Assembly: GCA_945957335.1 (NCBI GenBank)
Contig: CAMFLJ010000211.1
Span: 1 to 6,729 of the forward strand
Direction of reading: 5' to 3'
From: an uncultured Actinomycetes bacterium
GTDB lineage: Bacteria; Actinomycetota; Acidimicrobiia; Acidimicrobiales; Acidimicrobilacustridaceae
DNA length: 6,729 bases
Positions 1 to 5,535 of the stretch are shown here, one piece after another. The notes under the pieces were generated by a model, which did no database searches, was not told the origin of the DNA, and saw nothing but the letters and a program-made list of their open reading frames with translations. The stretch's first letter is position 1, and the number at the start of each line of letters is the position of its first letter. Position numbers and translations under genes: made by a program.

Positions 1-733
1 GTTCGTGAGCGCGTCGCCGCCGGATCAGATCGCCCGGTACTTCGATGCCGAGGCCCCCGAGGCGGCCCTCGAGCCGAGCTACAACGTGGCGCCCACCAAC
101 GACGTCTACGTCGTGCACATGGACGGGGCCACCCGGCGGGTCGAGCCGATGCACTGGGGGCTCGTGCCCCACTGGGCCAAGGACCCCTCGATCGGCAACA
201 AGATGATCAACGCCCGGGCCGAGACCCTGGCCGAGAAGAACGCCTTCAAGTCGCCGCTCGCCAAGCGCCGCTGCATCATCCCCGCCGACGGGTTCTACGA
301 GTGGCTGAAGGTGCCGGGCCAGAAGACCAAGCAGCCGATGTTCATCCACCGCGACGACGACCAGCCCTTCGCCTTCGCCGGGCTGTGGTCGGTGTGGCGC
401 GACCCGAACGCCCCGCAGGCCGAGCGCGACGCCGGGGGAGGGACGCTGCTCAGCTGCACGATCATCACCGGCGAGCCGAACGACAAGGTGCGGAAGGTCC
501 ACGACCGGATGCCGGTGATGCTCCCGCAGGACGCGTGGGAGACCTGGCTCGACCCGGCCATCCAGGACATCGAGGTGGCCACCAAGCTGCTGGTGCCCGC
601 GCCGCCCGACCACATCGACATCTACGCGGTGAGCACCGAGGTCAACAACGTCCGCAACAAGGGCGCCCACCTGCTCGACATGGTCGAGCCGACCCTGCCC
701 GGAGAGCTGCCCGGCCAGGCCACCCTGCTCTGA
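1..733 (+). CDS. SRAP / SOS response-associated peptidase (YedK/HMCES family), 5' partial
   Basis: SRAP proteins bind abasic sites in single-stranded DNA and form a thiazolidine crosslink through Cys2, shielding the lesion. The reading frame runs from the window edge: the codon at 2-4 is Phe, followed by Val-Ser-Ala-Ser. This matches the family's N-terminus (Met-Cys-Gly-Arg-Phe), so the GTG at 5 is an internal valine and the true start lies four codons upstream. Catalytic Cys2 is therefore outside the window. Other family residues are present: Asn in NARAET (codon 209-211), Glu in GFYEW (near 300), and His in VHDRMP (codon 500-502), matching the Asn/Glu/His active-site set of E. coli YedK. 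The SYNVAPT and MHWGLVPHWA motifs are also typical. About 247 residues in full, a normal size. Its stop faces the convergent HIT gene across a palindrome. Family assignment is firm; the physiological role here is inferred. Confidence 0.95.
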   Translation, partial: FVSASPPDQIARYFDAEAPEAALEPSYNVAPTNDVYVVHMDGATRRVEPMHWGLVPHWAKDPSIGNKMINARAETLAEKNAFKSPLAKRRCIIPADGFYEWLKVPGQKTKQPMFIHRDDDQPFAFAGLWSVWRDPNAPQAERDAGGGTLLSCTIITGEPNDKVRKVHDRMPVMLPQDAWETWLDPAIQDIEVATKLLVPAPPDHIDIYAVSTEVNNVRNKGAHLLDMVEPTLPGELPGQATLL

Positions 734-737
734 CCCC

Positions 738-789
738 CGTTCTCGTGGAGATCTCCTGTCGCCGGCGACGGGGAACCTCCACGAGAACG
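738..789. repeat. 52-bp imperfect palindrome between convergent genes
   Basis: The outer arms CGTTCTCGTGGAG (738-750) and CTCCACGAGAACG (777-789) are perfect 13-bp inverted copies. The symmetry continues to the centre: GTCGCC (758-763) abuts GGCGAC (764-769), and the bases between pair with only two mismatches (751/776 and 753/774) and two G-T wobbles. As RNA it would fold into one stem of about 26 bp with essentially no free loop, although the central palindrome would have to open a few bases. It fills most of the 78-bp gap between the SRAP and HIT stop codons, so a bidirectional terminator is plausible. No T-tract follows on either strand, so it could instead be a dispersed REP-like element or a protein-binding palindrome. 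Confidence 0.85.
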
Positions 790-811
790 CGGTCGGCGAC
801 GACGCCGCCGC

Positions 812-1216
812 TCAGTCGAGGGCGTCGATGGCGGCCTTCAGCTGCGTCGCGACCTCGGCCAGCTCCTCGGCGGGCACGTCGGTGCGGGCCTTGCGGAAGT
901 CGATGTCGGACTCGCTGTGGATCGGCAGCACGTGCAGGTGCGTGTGGGGCACCTCGAGCCCGGCGATGATCAGCGACACCCGCTCGGCGCCGAACGCCGC
1001 GACCTGGGCCCGGCCGACCTTCTTGGCCACCACGTTGAGGTGGGCCACGGTGTCGTCGTCGAGGTCGATCCAGTGGTCGACCTCGGCGATCGGCACCACC
1101 AGGGTGTGGCCGGTGGTGATCGGCCCGATGGTGAGGAACGCCACGACCGTGTCGTCGCGGTACACGAAGTGGCCGGGGAGCTCGCCGGCGATGATGCGGG
1201 AGAAGAGCGTCGTCAT
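812..1216 (-). CDS. HIT family nucleotide hydrolase/transferase
   Basis: A 134-residue histidine-triad protein, the usual length for bacterial HIT hydrolases, which cleave nucleoside phosphoramidates, dinucleoside polyphosphates or adenylylated conjugates. The signature is HTHLHVLP at residues 91-98, with triad histidines 91, 93 and 95; the middle one is the expected nucleophile. The N-terminus (FSRIIAGELP, then Y-R-D-D) and the GHTLVVP segment (residues 36-42) are standard for the family. The ATG at 1214-1216 gives exactly the family N-terminus. The gene runs convergent to the SRAP gene and divergent from the phosphatidyltransferase gene. No Shine-Dalgarno is visible upstream, and a TACGAT -10-like hexamer lies only 9 bases before the ATG, so translation may be leaderless or nearly so. 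The substrate cannot be told from sequence. Confidence 0.95.
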   Translation of the reverse strand: MTTLFSRIIAGELPGHFVYRDDTVVAFLTIGPITTGHTLVVPIAEVDHWIDLDDDTVAHLNVVAKKVGRAQVAAFGAERVSLIIAGLEVPHTHLHVLPIHSESDIDFRKARTDVPAEELAEVATQLKAAIDALD

Positions 1217-1225
1217 GGTGGGGTG

Positions 1226-1231
1226 ATCGTA
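1226..1231 (-). promoter_or_regulatory. Possible -10 element of the HIT gene
   Basis: On the minus strand this reads TACGAT, fitting the actinobacterial TANNNT -10 consensus, and it ends 9 bases before the HIT start codon. It overlaps the forward -10 of the phosphatidyltransferase gene by two bases. No convincing -35 was seen. A six-base match is weak on its own; position is the main support. Confidence 0.4.
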
Positions 1232-1235
1232 GAGT
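1230..1235 (+). promoter_or_regulatory. Probable -10 element (TAGAGT) for a leaderless phosphatidyltransferase mRNA
   Basis: TAGAGT is followed by 7 bases and then the ATG at 1243. This spacing would place the transcription start at or next to the A of ATG, with no room for a Shine-Dalgarno. The stretch TAGAGTGCCGCCCATG nearly repeats that before gcvH (TAGCGTGCGGCCCATG), with 14 of 16 bases identical including the ATG. That recurrence is the best evidence that it is functional. No clear -35 was seen. Confidence 0.6.
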
Positions 1236-1242
1236 GCCGCCC

Positions 1243-1899
1243 ATGTCCGCGTCCCCGGTCGACGAGCCCACCTCGGGCCCGAGCGCGGCCGGGGCGACGA
1301 CGGCCGTGGGCGGCGAGGACCGCATCCTGACGGTCCCGAACCTGATCACCCTGGTGCGGCTCTCGCTGCTGCCGGTGTTCGTGTGGTTGCTGCTCGGCGC
1401 CGACAACCCCTCGGCCGCAGCGGCCCTCTTGGCCGGCCTCGGCGCCACCGACTGGTGCGACGGCTACATCGCCCGCCGCTGGAACCAGGTGTCGACCGTC
1501 GGCAAGGTGCTCGACCCTGTGGCCGACCGCCTCCTGTTCTTCACCGCCATCGTCTCGATCATCATCGCCGACGCCGCACCCCTGTGGATCTGCGTCCTCG
1601 TGCTCGTCCGCGAGGTCACCGTCGCCGTCGCCACCCTCGTGCTGGCCGCGCTCGGCGCCCGCCGCATCGACGTCACCTGGTGGGGCAAGGCGGGCACGTT
1701 CGGGCTGATGTTCGCCTTTCCGCTGTTCGTGGCCGGCACCGGAGAGGCGCTGTGGCCGTCGCTGTTCACGGCCCTGGCCTGGATCTGCGCCATCCCGGGC
1801 CTCGTGCTCTCGTACTACGCCGCCTTCCTCTACGTGCCGATGGCCCGCCGGGCCCTGCGCGAGGGCCGTGCCGCCCGCACCCGCCCGGCCGCCGGGTGA
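1243..1899 (+). CDS. CDP-alcohol phosphatidyltransferase (cardiolipin synthase or phosphatidylglycerophosphate synthase)
   Basis: An integral membrane enzyme of phospholipid synthesis that transfers a phosphatidyl group from CDP-diacylglycerol to an alcohol acceptor. From the ATG at 1243 it has 218 residues. The full family signature D-x2-D-G-x2-A-R-x8-G-x3-D-x3-D is intact: D70, D73, G74, A77, R78, G87, D91 and D95; the aspartates bind metal. Hydrophobic segments include one near residues 35-52, others around 97-135, and a final one near 175-200. About 25 Ser/Pro/Ala-rich residues precede the conserved TVPNLITLVRL start of the domain. A GTG at 1234 is in frame but lies inside the probable -10 element, so ATG 1243 is preferred. 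The acceptor (glycerol-3-phosphate or phosphatidylglycerol) is unresolved. From memory, Streptomyces SCO1389, a eukaryotic-type cardiolipin synthase, sits beside a long nucleotidyltransferase gene as here, which favours cardiolipin synthase slightly. PgsA2 (Rv1822) is the mycobacterial comparison. Confidence 0.9.
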   Translation: MSASPVDEPTSGPSAAGATTAVGGEDRILTVPNLITLVRLSLLPVFVWLLLGADNPSAAAALLAGLGATDWCDGYIARRWNQVSTVGKVLDPVADRLLFFTAIVSIIIADAAPLWICVLVLVREVTVAVATLVLAALGARRIDVTWWGKAGTFGLMFAFPLFVAGTGEALWPSLFTALAWICAIPGLVLSYYAAFLYVPMARRALREGRAARTRPAAG

Positions 1900-1950
1900 A
1901 CGGCCGCGACGTGGGGATGACGGCTGGGTGAACGGACCTCCACCGGCCAG

Positions 1951-1970
1951 GAAGGGGCGCCTGACCCTTC
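1951..1970. repeat. Short hairpin upstream of the nucleotidyltransferase gene
   Basis: GAAGGG (1951-1956) and CCCTTC (1965-1970) form a 6-bp perfect stem with an 8-base loop. It lies about 50 bases after the phosphatidyltransferase stop and overlaps the candidate -35 at 1961-1966. It could be a weak terminator or an operator; in sequence this GC-rich a chance occurrence is possible. Confidence 0.35.
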
Positions 1971-1987
1971 ACCCGGAGGGGTAGGTT
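1961..1987 (+). promoter_or_regulatory. Probable promoter of the nucleotidyltransferase gene
   Basis: The candidate -35 is CTGACC (1961-1966) and the candidate -10 is TAGGTT (1982-1987), separated by 15 bases, which is short for a vegetative promoter. The -10 resembles the TAGNGT elements before the phosphatidyltransferase and gcvH genes. Transcription would start near 1994, leaving an untranslated leader of about 70 bases before the start at 2065. No riboswitch-like fold was recognised in that leader. Confidence 0.45.
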
Positions 1988-2053
1988 CGACATCCTGGCG
2001 ATGGGCGCCGACGCAGCGCGTCGATGTCCCACGCCCCTGCGAGCACGACGAAC

Positions 2054-2058
2054 GGAGG
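2054..2058 (+). promoter_or_regulatory. Ribosome binding site for the nucleotidyltransferase gene
   Basis: GGAGG lies 6 bases upstream of the ATG at 2065, a near-ideal Shine-Dalgarno. It fixes the start and contrasts with the two genes here that seem to have leaderless starts. Confidence 0.8.
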
Positions 2059-2064
2059 ACGGGA

Positions 2065-4551
2065 ATGAAGGCGGTCATCATGGCCGGCGGTGAGGGCACC
2101 CGGCTGCGGCCGCTGACCTCCAACGCCCCGAAGCCGCTGCTCCCGCTCGTCAACCGGCCGATGATGGAGCACATCGTCGGGCTGCTGAAGCGCCACGGGA
2201 TCGACGAGATCGTCGTCACCGTCGCCTTCATGGCCAACGCCATCCGCGACTACTTCGGTGACGGCTCCGAGCTCGGCGTGAGCATCAGCTACGCCACCGA
2301 GGAGACGCCCCTCGGCACCGCCGGCTCGGTGCGCAACGCCATGGACCTGCTCACCGAGCGGTTCCTCGTGATCTCCGGCGACGTCCTCACCGACATCGAC
2401 CTCGGCGCCATCGTCGACTTCCACGAGAAGAACGGCGCCATGGCCACCATCGGCCTGGCCCACGTCGAGAACCCGCTCGAGTTCGGCATCGTGATCACCC
2501 ACGAGGACGGCTCCATCGAGCGCTTCCTCGAGAAGCCCACCTGGGGCCAGGTGTTCTCCGACACGATCAACACCGGCATCTTCGTGCTCGAGCCGGAGAT
2601 CTTCGACTACATCGAGCCCGACCGGCCCGTCGACTTCTCCGGTGAGGTGTTCCCGGCGCTGCTCGCCGACGGCAAGGCGCTCTACGGCGCCATCGCCGAC
2701 GGCTACTGGGAGGACGTCGGCACCCTCGAGGCCTACGTGCGGGCCCACAAGGACATCCTCGACGGCAAGGTCGAGGTCGAGATCCCCGGGTTCGAGGTGC
2801 GCCCCGGCGTGTGGGTGGGGGAGAGCGCCGACCTGCACCCGGAGGCCACCGTCGCCGGCCCCGCGGTGATCGGCGAGAACTGCCGCATCGAGCCCGGCGC
2901 GACGATCGGCGAGTACACGGTGCTCGGCTCCAACGTGCGCGTCCGCAACGACGTGTTCCTCGAGCGCACCGTGGTCAACGACAACACCTACCTCAGCGAC
3001 GGCGTTCGCCTCCGCGGCACGGTCGTGGGCCGCTCGTGCGACCTGCGCTCGGGCGTGCGCACCGAGGAGGGCGTCGTCATCGGCGACGAGTGCTTCCTCG
3101 GCGACGAGGCCCAGCTCGGCCCGGGGGTGAAGGTCTACCCCTTCAAGACCATCGAGGCCGGGGCCGTCGTCAACGAGTCGATCGTGTGGGAGTCGCGTGG
3201 CGCCCGCAGCCTCTTCGGTGGCGAAGGCGTGTCCGGCCTGGCCAACGTCGACATCACCCCCGAGTTCGCGACCCGTGTGGCCATGGCCTACGGAGGCCTC
3301 ATCAAGAAGGGCTCCACCGTCATCACGTCCCGCGACTCGAGCCGTTCGGCCCGCATGCTCAAGCGGGCGATGATGGCCGGCCTCAACGGCGTCGGCGTCA
3401 ACGTCGAGGACCTCGAGGTGGCGTCGGTGCCGGTGACCCGCTTCATCATGCGACGGCCCACCGCTCGGGGCGGCATCACCATCCGCCTCGACCAGGACGA
3501 CCCCCAGTCGGTCGTCATCCGCTTCTTCGACGACAACGGCCTCGACATCACCGAGGAGACCCAGCGCAAGATCGAGCGGCTCTACGCCCGCCAGGACTTC
3601 CGCCGCGTCTTCCCGGGCGAGATCGGTGACATCGGCTTCGCCCCCCGGGCCCTCGAGCACTACTCGACGGCGCTCGAGTCCACCGTCGACACCTCGGCCA
3701 TCCGGGCCGCGGCGTTCAAGATCGTCATCGACTACACGTACGGCTCGACCTCGTTCGCCATGCCGAACGTGCTGGCCAAGCTGGGCCTCGAGGTGCTGGC
3801 CGTCAACCCGTTCCTGTCCACTGCGGGCGTGATGCGGGCCGACATCGACGAGCACGCCCGGCGCGTGGGCGACCTCGTGCGCACCTCGGGCTCCCACCTC
3901 GGCGGCGTCATCGACCCCGACGGCGAGCAGCTCCGCCTCATCGACGACGAGGGCCACGTCCTCACCCACACCGAAGCCCTCCTCGCCATCCTCACCCTGC
4001 TGCCCGGGAACCTCTTCGGCGACCGGGTGGCCCTCCCGGTGAACACCACGATGAAGGCCGAGAAGGTGCTCGCCGACGGCGGCATCGGGGTGGCCTGGAC
4101 CAAGCTCTCCAACTCGGCCCTGATGGACGCGGCCACCGAGCCCGGCGTGGGGTTCGCCGGCAACCAGAGCGGCAACTTCATCCTCCCCGGCTTCATGCCC
4201 GGCTTCGACGCCGCCGCCACCTTCGTGAAGGTGCTCGACCTCCTGGCCAAGCACGAGCGGCGCCTCTCCGACGTGGTCGCCGACCTGCCCCGCACCAACG
4301 TGGTGCACGAGCAGGTCGTCACCCCGTGGGAGCAGAAGGGCGCGGTGATGCGCACCCTCATGGAGCAGAGCAAGGACCGCGAGGTCGTGCTCGTCGACGG
4401 CGTCAAGGTCGTGCACGACGGCGGCTGGGCGCTCGCCCTGCCCGACCCGGAGGAGCCCGTCACCCACATCTGGGCCGAGGGCACCTCCGGCGACAGCGCC
4501 CGGCGCCTCGCCGAGGAGTACGCCCGCCGGATCCGCCAGATGGTCCGCTGA
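2065..4551 (+). CDS. Sugar-phosphate nucleotidyltransferase / beta-helix / phosphohexomutase-like fusion (ManC-type, 828 aa)
   Basis: Residues 1-235 form a nucleotidyltransferase domain that joins a sugar 1-phosphate to an NTP. Visible motifs are GGEGTRLRPLT (8-18), PKPLLPL (22-28), SGD with metal-binding D106, FLEKP (154-158), NTGIF (169-173) and WEDVGT with D217. Residues about 248-378 are hexapeptide repeats of a left-handed beta-helix. Residues about 383-828 align with phosphomannomutase/phosphoglucomutase domains. However, the phosphoserine loop (normally TASHNP) reads ITIRLDQDDPQ at 471-481 with no serine, the metal loop (normally DGDxDR) reads DPDGEQ at 617-622, and the sugar-binding GExSGH reads GNQSGN at 699-704. 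Mutase activity is therefore doubtful. The length matches actinobacterial and cyanobacterial proteins usually annotated mannose-1-phosphate guanylyltransferase, but sugar and nucleotide cannot be read from sequence. A strong ribosome binding site supports the start. Likely cytoplasmic, feeding envelope glycan synthesis. Confidence 0.9.
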   Translation: MKAVIMAGGEGTRLRPLTSNAPKPLLPLVNRPMMEHIVGLLKRHGIDEIVVTVAFMANAIRDYFGDGSELGVSISYATEETPLGTAGSVRNAMDLLTERFLVISGDVLTDIDLGAIVDFHEKNGAMATIGLAHVENPLEFGIVITHEDGSIERFLEKPTWGQVFSDTINTGIFVLEPEIFDYIEPDRPVDFSGEVFPALLADGKALYGAIADGYWEDVGTLEAYVRAHKDILDGKVEVEIPGFEVRPGVWVGESADLHPEATVAGPAVIGENCRIEPGATIGEYTVLGSNVRVRNDVFLERTVVNDNTYLSDGVRLRGTVVGRSCDLRSGVRTEEGVVIGDECFLGDEAQLGPGVKVYPFKTIEAGAVVNESIVWESRGARSLFGGEGVSGLANVDITPEFATRVAMAYGGLIKKGSTVITSRDSSRSARMLKRAMMAGLNGVGVNVEDLEVASVPVTRFIMRRPTARGGITIRLDQDDPQSVVIRFFDDNGLDITEETQRKIERLYARQDFRRVFPGEIGDIGFAPRALEHYSTALESTVDTSAIRAAAFKIVIDYTYGSTSFAMPNVLAKLGLEVLAVNPFLSTAGVMRADIDEHARRVGDLVRTSGSHLGGVIDPDGEQLRLIDDEGHVLTHTEALLAILTLLPGNLFGDRVALPVNTTMKAEKVLADGGIGVAWTKLSNSALMDAATEPGVGFAGNQSGNFILPGFMPGFDAAATFVKVLDLLAKHERRLSDVVADLPRTNVVHEQVVTPWEQKGAVMRTLMEQSKDREVVLVDGVKVVHDGGWALALPDPEEPVTHIWAEGTSGDSARRLAEEYARRIRQMVR

Positions 4552-4565
4552 GCGGTGCGCCGAGC

Positions 4566-4632
4566 GACCCTCGACGTCCACCTGAGGCTTCGCGTGCCCG
4601 CGACCGCATCACCCGTGTCCGGGTCGAGGGTC
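4566..4632. repeat. 10-bp inverted repeat upstream of gcvH
   Basis: GACCCTCGAC (4566-4575) and its exact reverse complement GTCGAGGGTC (4623-4632) flank 47 bases. The right arm ends 6 bases before the probable gcvH -10 at 4639, and the left arm begins 15 bases after the preceding stop codon. The position suits either a looped operator pair or the base of a terminator-like stem. No T-tract follows. Confidence 0.5.
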
Positions 4633-4638
4633 TTCGGG

Positions 4639-4644
4639 TAGCGT
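4639..4644 (+). promoter_or_regulatory. Probable -10 element (TAGCGT) for the gcvH-garA-ftsR operon, leaderless
   Basis: TAGCGT is separated by 7 bases from the ATG at 4652, the same geometry as the phosphatidyltransferase promoter. There is no Shine-Dalgarno before the ATG. No clear -35 was seen around 4616-4621. It would drive the three coupled genes that follow. Confidence 0.6.
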
Positions 4645-4651
4645 GCGGCCC

Positions 4652-5035
4652 ATGCAGCTGCCCGACGACCTCCGCTACTCCTCCGACCACGAATGGGTCC
4701 GGCTCGAGGACGGCAAGCTGAGGCTCGGCATCACCGACTACGCGCAGGACGCGCTCGGTGACGTCGTCTACGTCGAGGTCCCCGAGGTGGGCGTCGCGGT
4801 CGAGGCCTTGGCCAAGGTGAGCGAGGTCGAGTCCACCAAGTCGGTGTCCGACATCTACGCACCGGTGGCGGGCACGGTCGTCGCGGTCAACGCCGACCTC
4901 GCCGACAGCCCCGAGCGCCTCAACGACGACCCCTACGGCGAGGGCTGGATCTGCGTCATCGAGCCCGCCGACCCGAGCTCGGTCGAGTCCCTGCTCGACG
5001 TCGAGGCCTACCGGCGGTTGATCGAAGGGTCGTGA
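4652..5035 (+). CDS. gcvH: Glycine cleavage system H protein
   Basis: The H protein carries the aminomethyl group on a lipoyl arm between the P, T and L proteins of glycine cleavage in the cytoplasm. It has 127 residues, the normal size. The lipoyl-lysine is K63 in the motif VESTKSVSD, preceded by LGDVVYVEVPEVG (35-47) and followed by IYAPVAGTV. The N-terminal SDHEWVR (11-17) and the later NDDPYGEGWI are also diagnostic. The start is ATG 4652: an in-frame GTG at 4643 overlaps the probable -10 hexamer and would add three atypical residues. The gcvP and gcvT genes are not in the window. The stop overlaps the next gene's GTG start by four bases (GTGA), indicating translational coupling to the GarA-like regulator. 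A coupled gcvH-garA order is also found in mycobacteria. Confidence 0.97.
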   Translation: MQLPDDLRYSSDHEWVRLEDGKLRLGITDYAQDALGDVVYVEVPEVGVAVEALAKVSEVESTKSVSDIYAPVAGTVVAVNADLADSPERLNDDPYGEGWICVIEPADPSSVESLLDVEAYRRLIEGS

Positions 5036-5535
5036 CGGGGGTGGGCGAGGTCTTCTGCAACAACTGCGGTCATCGGAACCCGCTCGGGTCGAACTTCTGC
5101 TCGTCCTGTGGCGCGGTCCTCGAGTCCGTCTCGCCCGAGAACACCACGATCACCTTCCACCCCGTCTCCCCGGCCGACCCGGTCGAGGAGGAGGTCAGCC
5201 TCCCGCTCGAGGAGATGCCCGACGACGTCGGCATGCTCCTGGTGCGCCGTGGCCCCAAGGCGGGCAGCCGCTTCGCCCTCGACAAGGACGTCGTCACCGC
5301 CGGGCGCCACCCCGACTCCGACATCTTCCTCGACGACATCACCGTGTCGCGTCGCCACGCCGAGATCCGTCGCACGGCCGACGGCGGCTACGAAGCCTGC
5401 GACACGGGGTCGCTGAACGGCACCTACCTCAACCGTGAGCGCATCGACACCGCCGCGCTCGGCAACGGCGACGAGCTGCAGATCGGCAAGTTCAAGTTGG
5501 TCTTCTTCCAAGGGGCGGGCGACGAGGAGTCATGA
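5032..5535 (+). CDS. garA: GarA-like FHA-domain regulator with N-terminal zinc ribbon
   Basis: GarA binds phosphothreonine through its FHA domain and, depending on its own phosphorylation, inhibits 2-oxoglutarate dehydrogenase and NAD-glutamate dehydrogenase and stimulates glutamate synthase. The FHA domain covers residues about 68-160: GRHPDSDIFLDD (92-103) with R93, SRRHAE with S107 and H110, and GSLNGTYLNRE with N130. The stretches GRHPDSDIFLDD and SRRHAE, and IGKFKLVF near the end, match Mycobacterium GarA almost exactly from memory. ENTTITF (36-42) resembles GarA's ETTSVF phospho-switch, with T38 and T39 as candidate sites. Unlike mycobacterial GarA, the N-terminus has a zinc ribbon, C9-x2-C12-x10-C23-x2-C26. 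The start is GTG 5032, overlapping the gcvH stop; GTG 5041, three codons later, is an alternative. The gene ends in a 4-base ATGA overlap with the next. The 167-residue length is close to GarA's. Confidence 0.92.
   Translation: MTGVGEVFCNNCGHRNPLGSNFCSSCGAVLESVSPENTTITFHPVSPADPVEEEVSLPLEEMPDDVGMLLVRRGPKAGSRFALDKDVVTAGRHPDSDIFLDDITVSRRHAEIRRTADGGYEACDTGSLNGTYLNRERIDTAALGNGDELQIGKFKLVFFQGAGDEES

Noticed and set aside
642..1448. Minus-strand frame spanning the palindrome, the HIT gene and the phosphatidyltransferase start
   Set aside because: Arg/Pro/Ala-rich out-of-frame shadow that crosses two well-supported genes.
1886..1906. CGGCCG at 1886-1891 and 1901-1906 as a terminator stem at the phosphatidyltransferase stop
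   Set aside because: Six-base self-palindromes are common at this GC content, the stem overlaps coding sequence, and no T-tract follows.
1894..1935. Direct repeat GGGTGAACGG at 1894-1903 and 1926-1935
   Set aside because: Only two copies; the first includes the phosphatidyltransferase stop codon. No palindromy or promoter alignment supports an operator, so chance is adequate.
1969..4581. An 870-codon open frame on the minus strand opposite the nucleotidyltransferase fusion, longer than the sense gene
   Set aside because: Its translation is low-complexity Val/Gly/Ala/Asp/His-rich and matches no family. It mirrors the GC-rich codon bias of the sense gene, which has clear catalytic motifs and a ribosome binding site.
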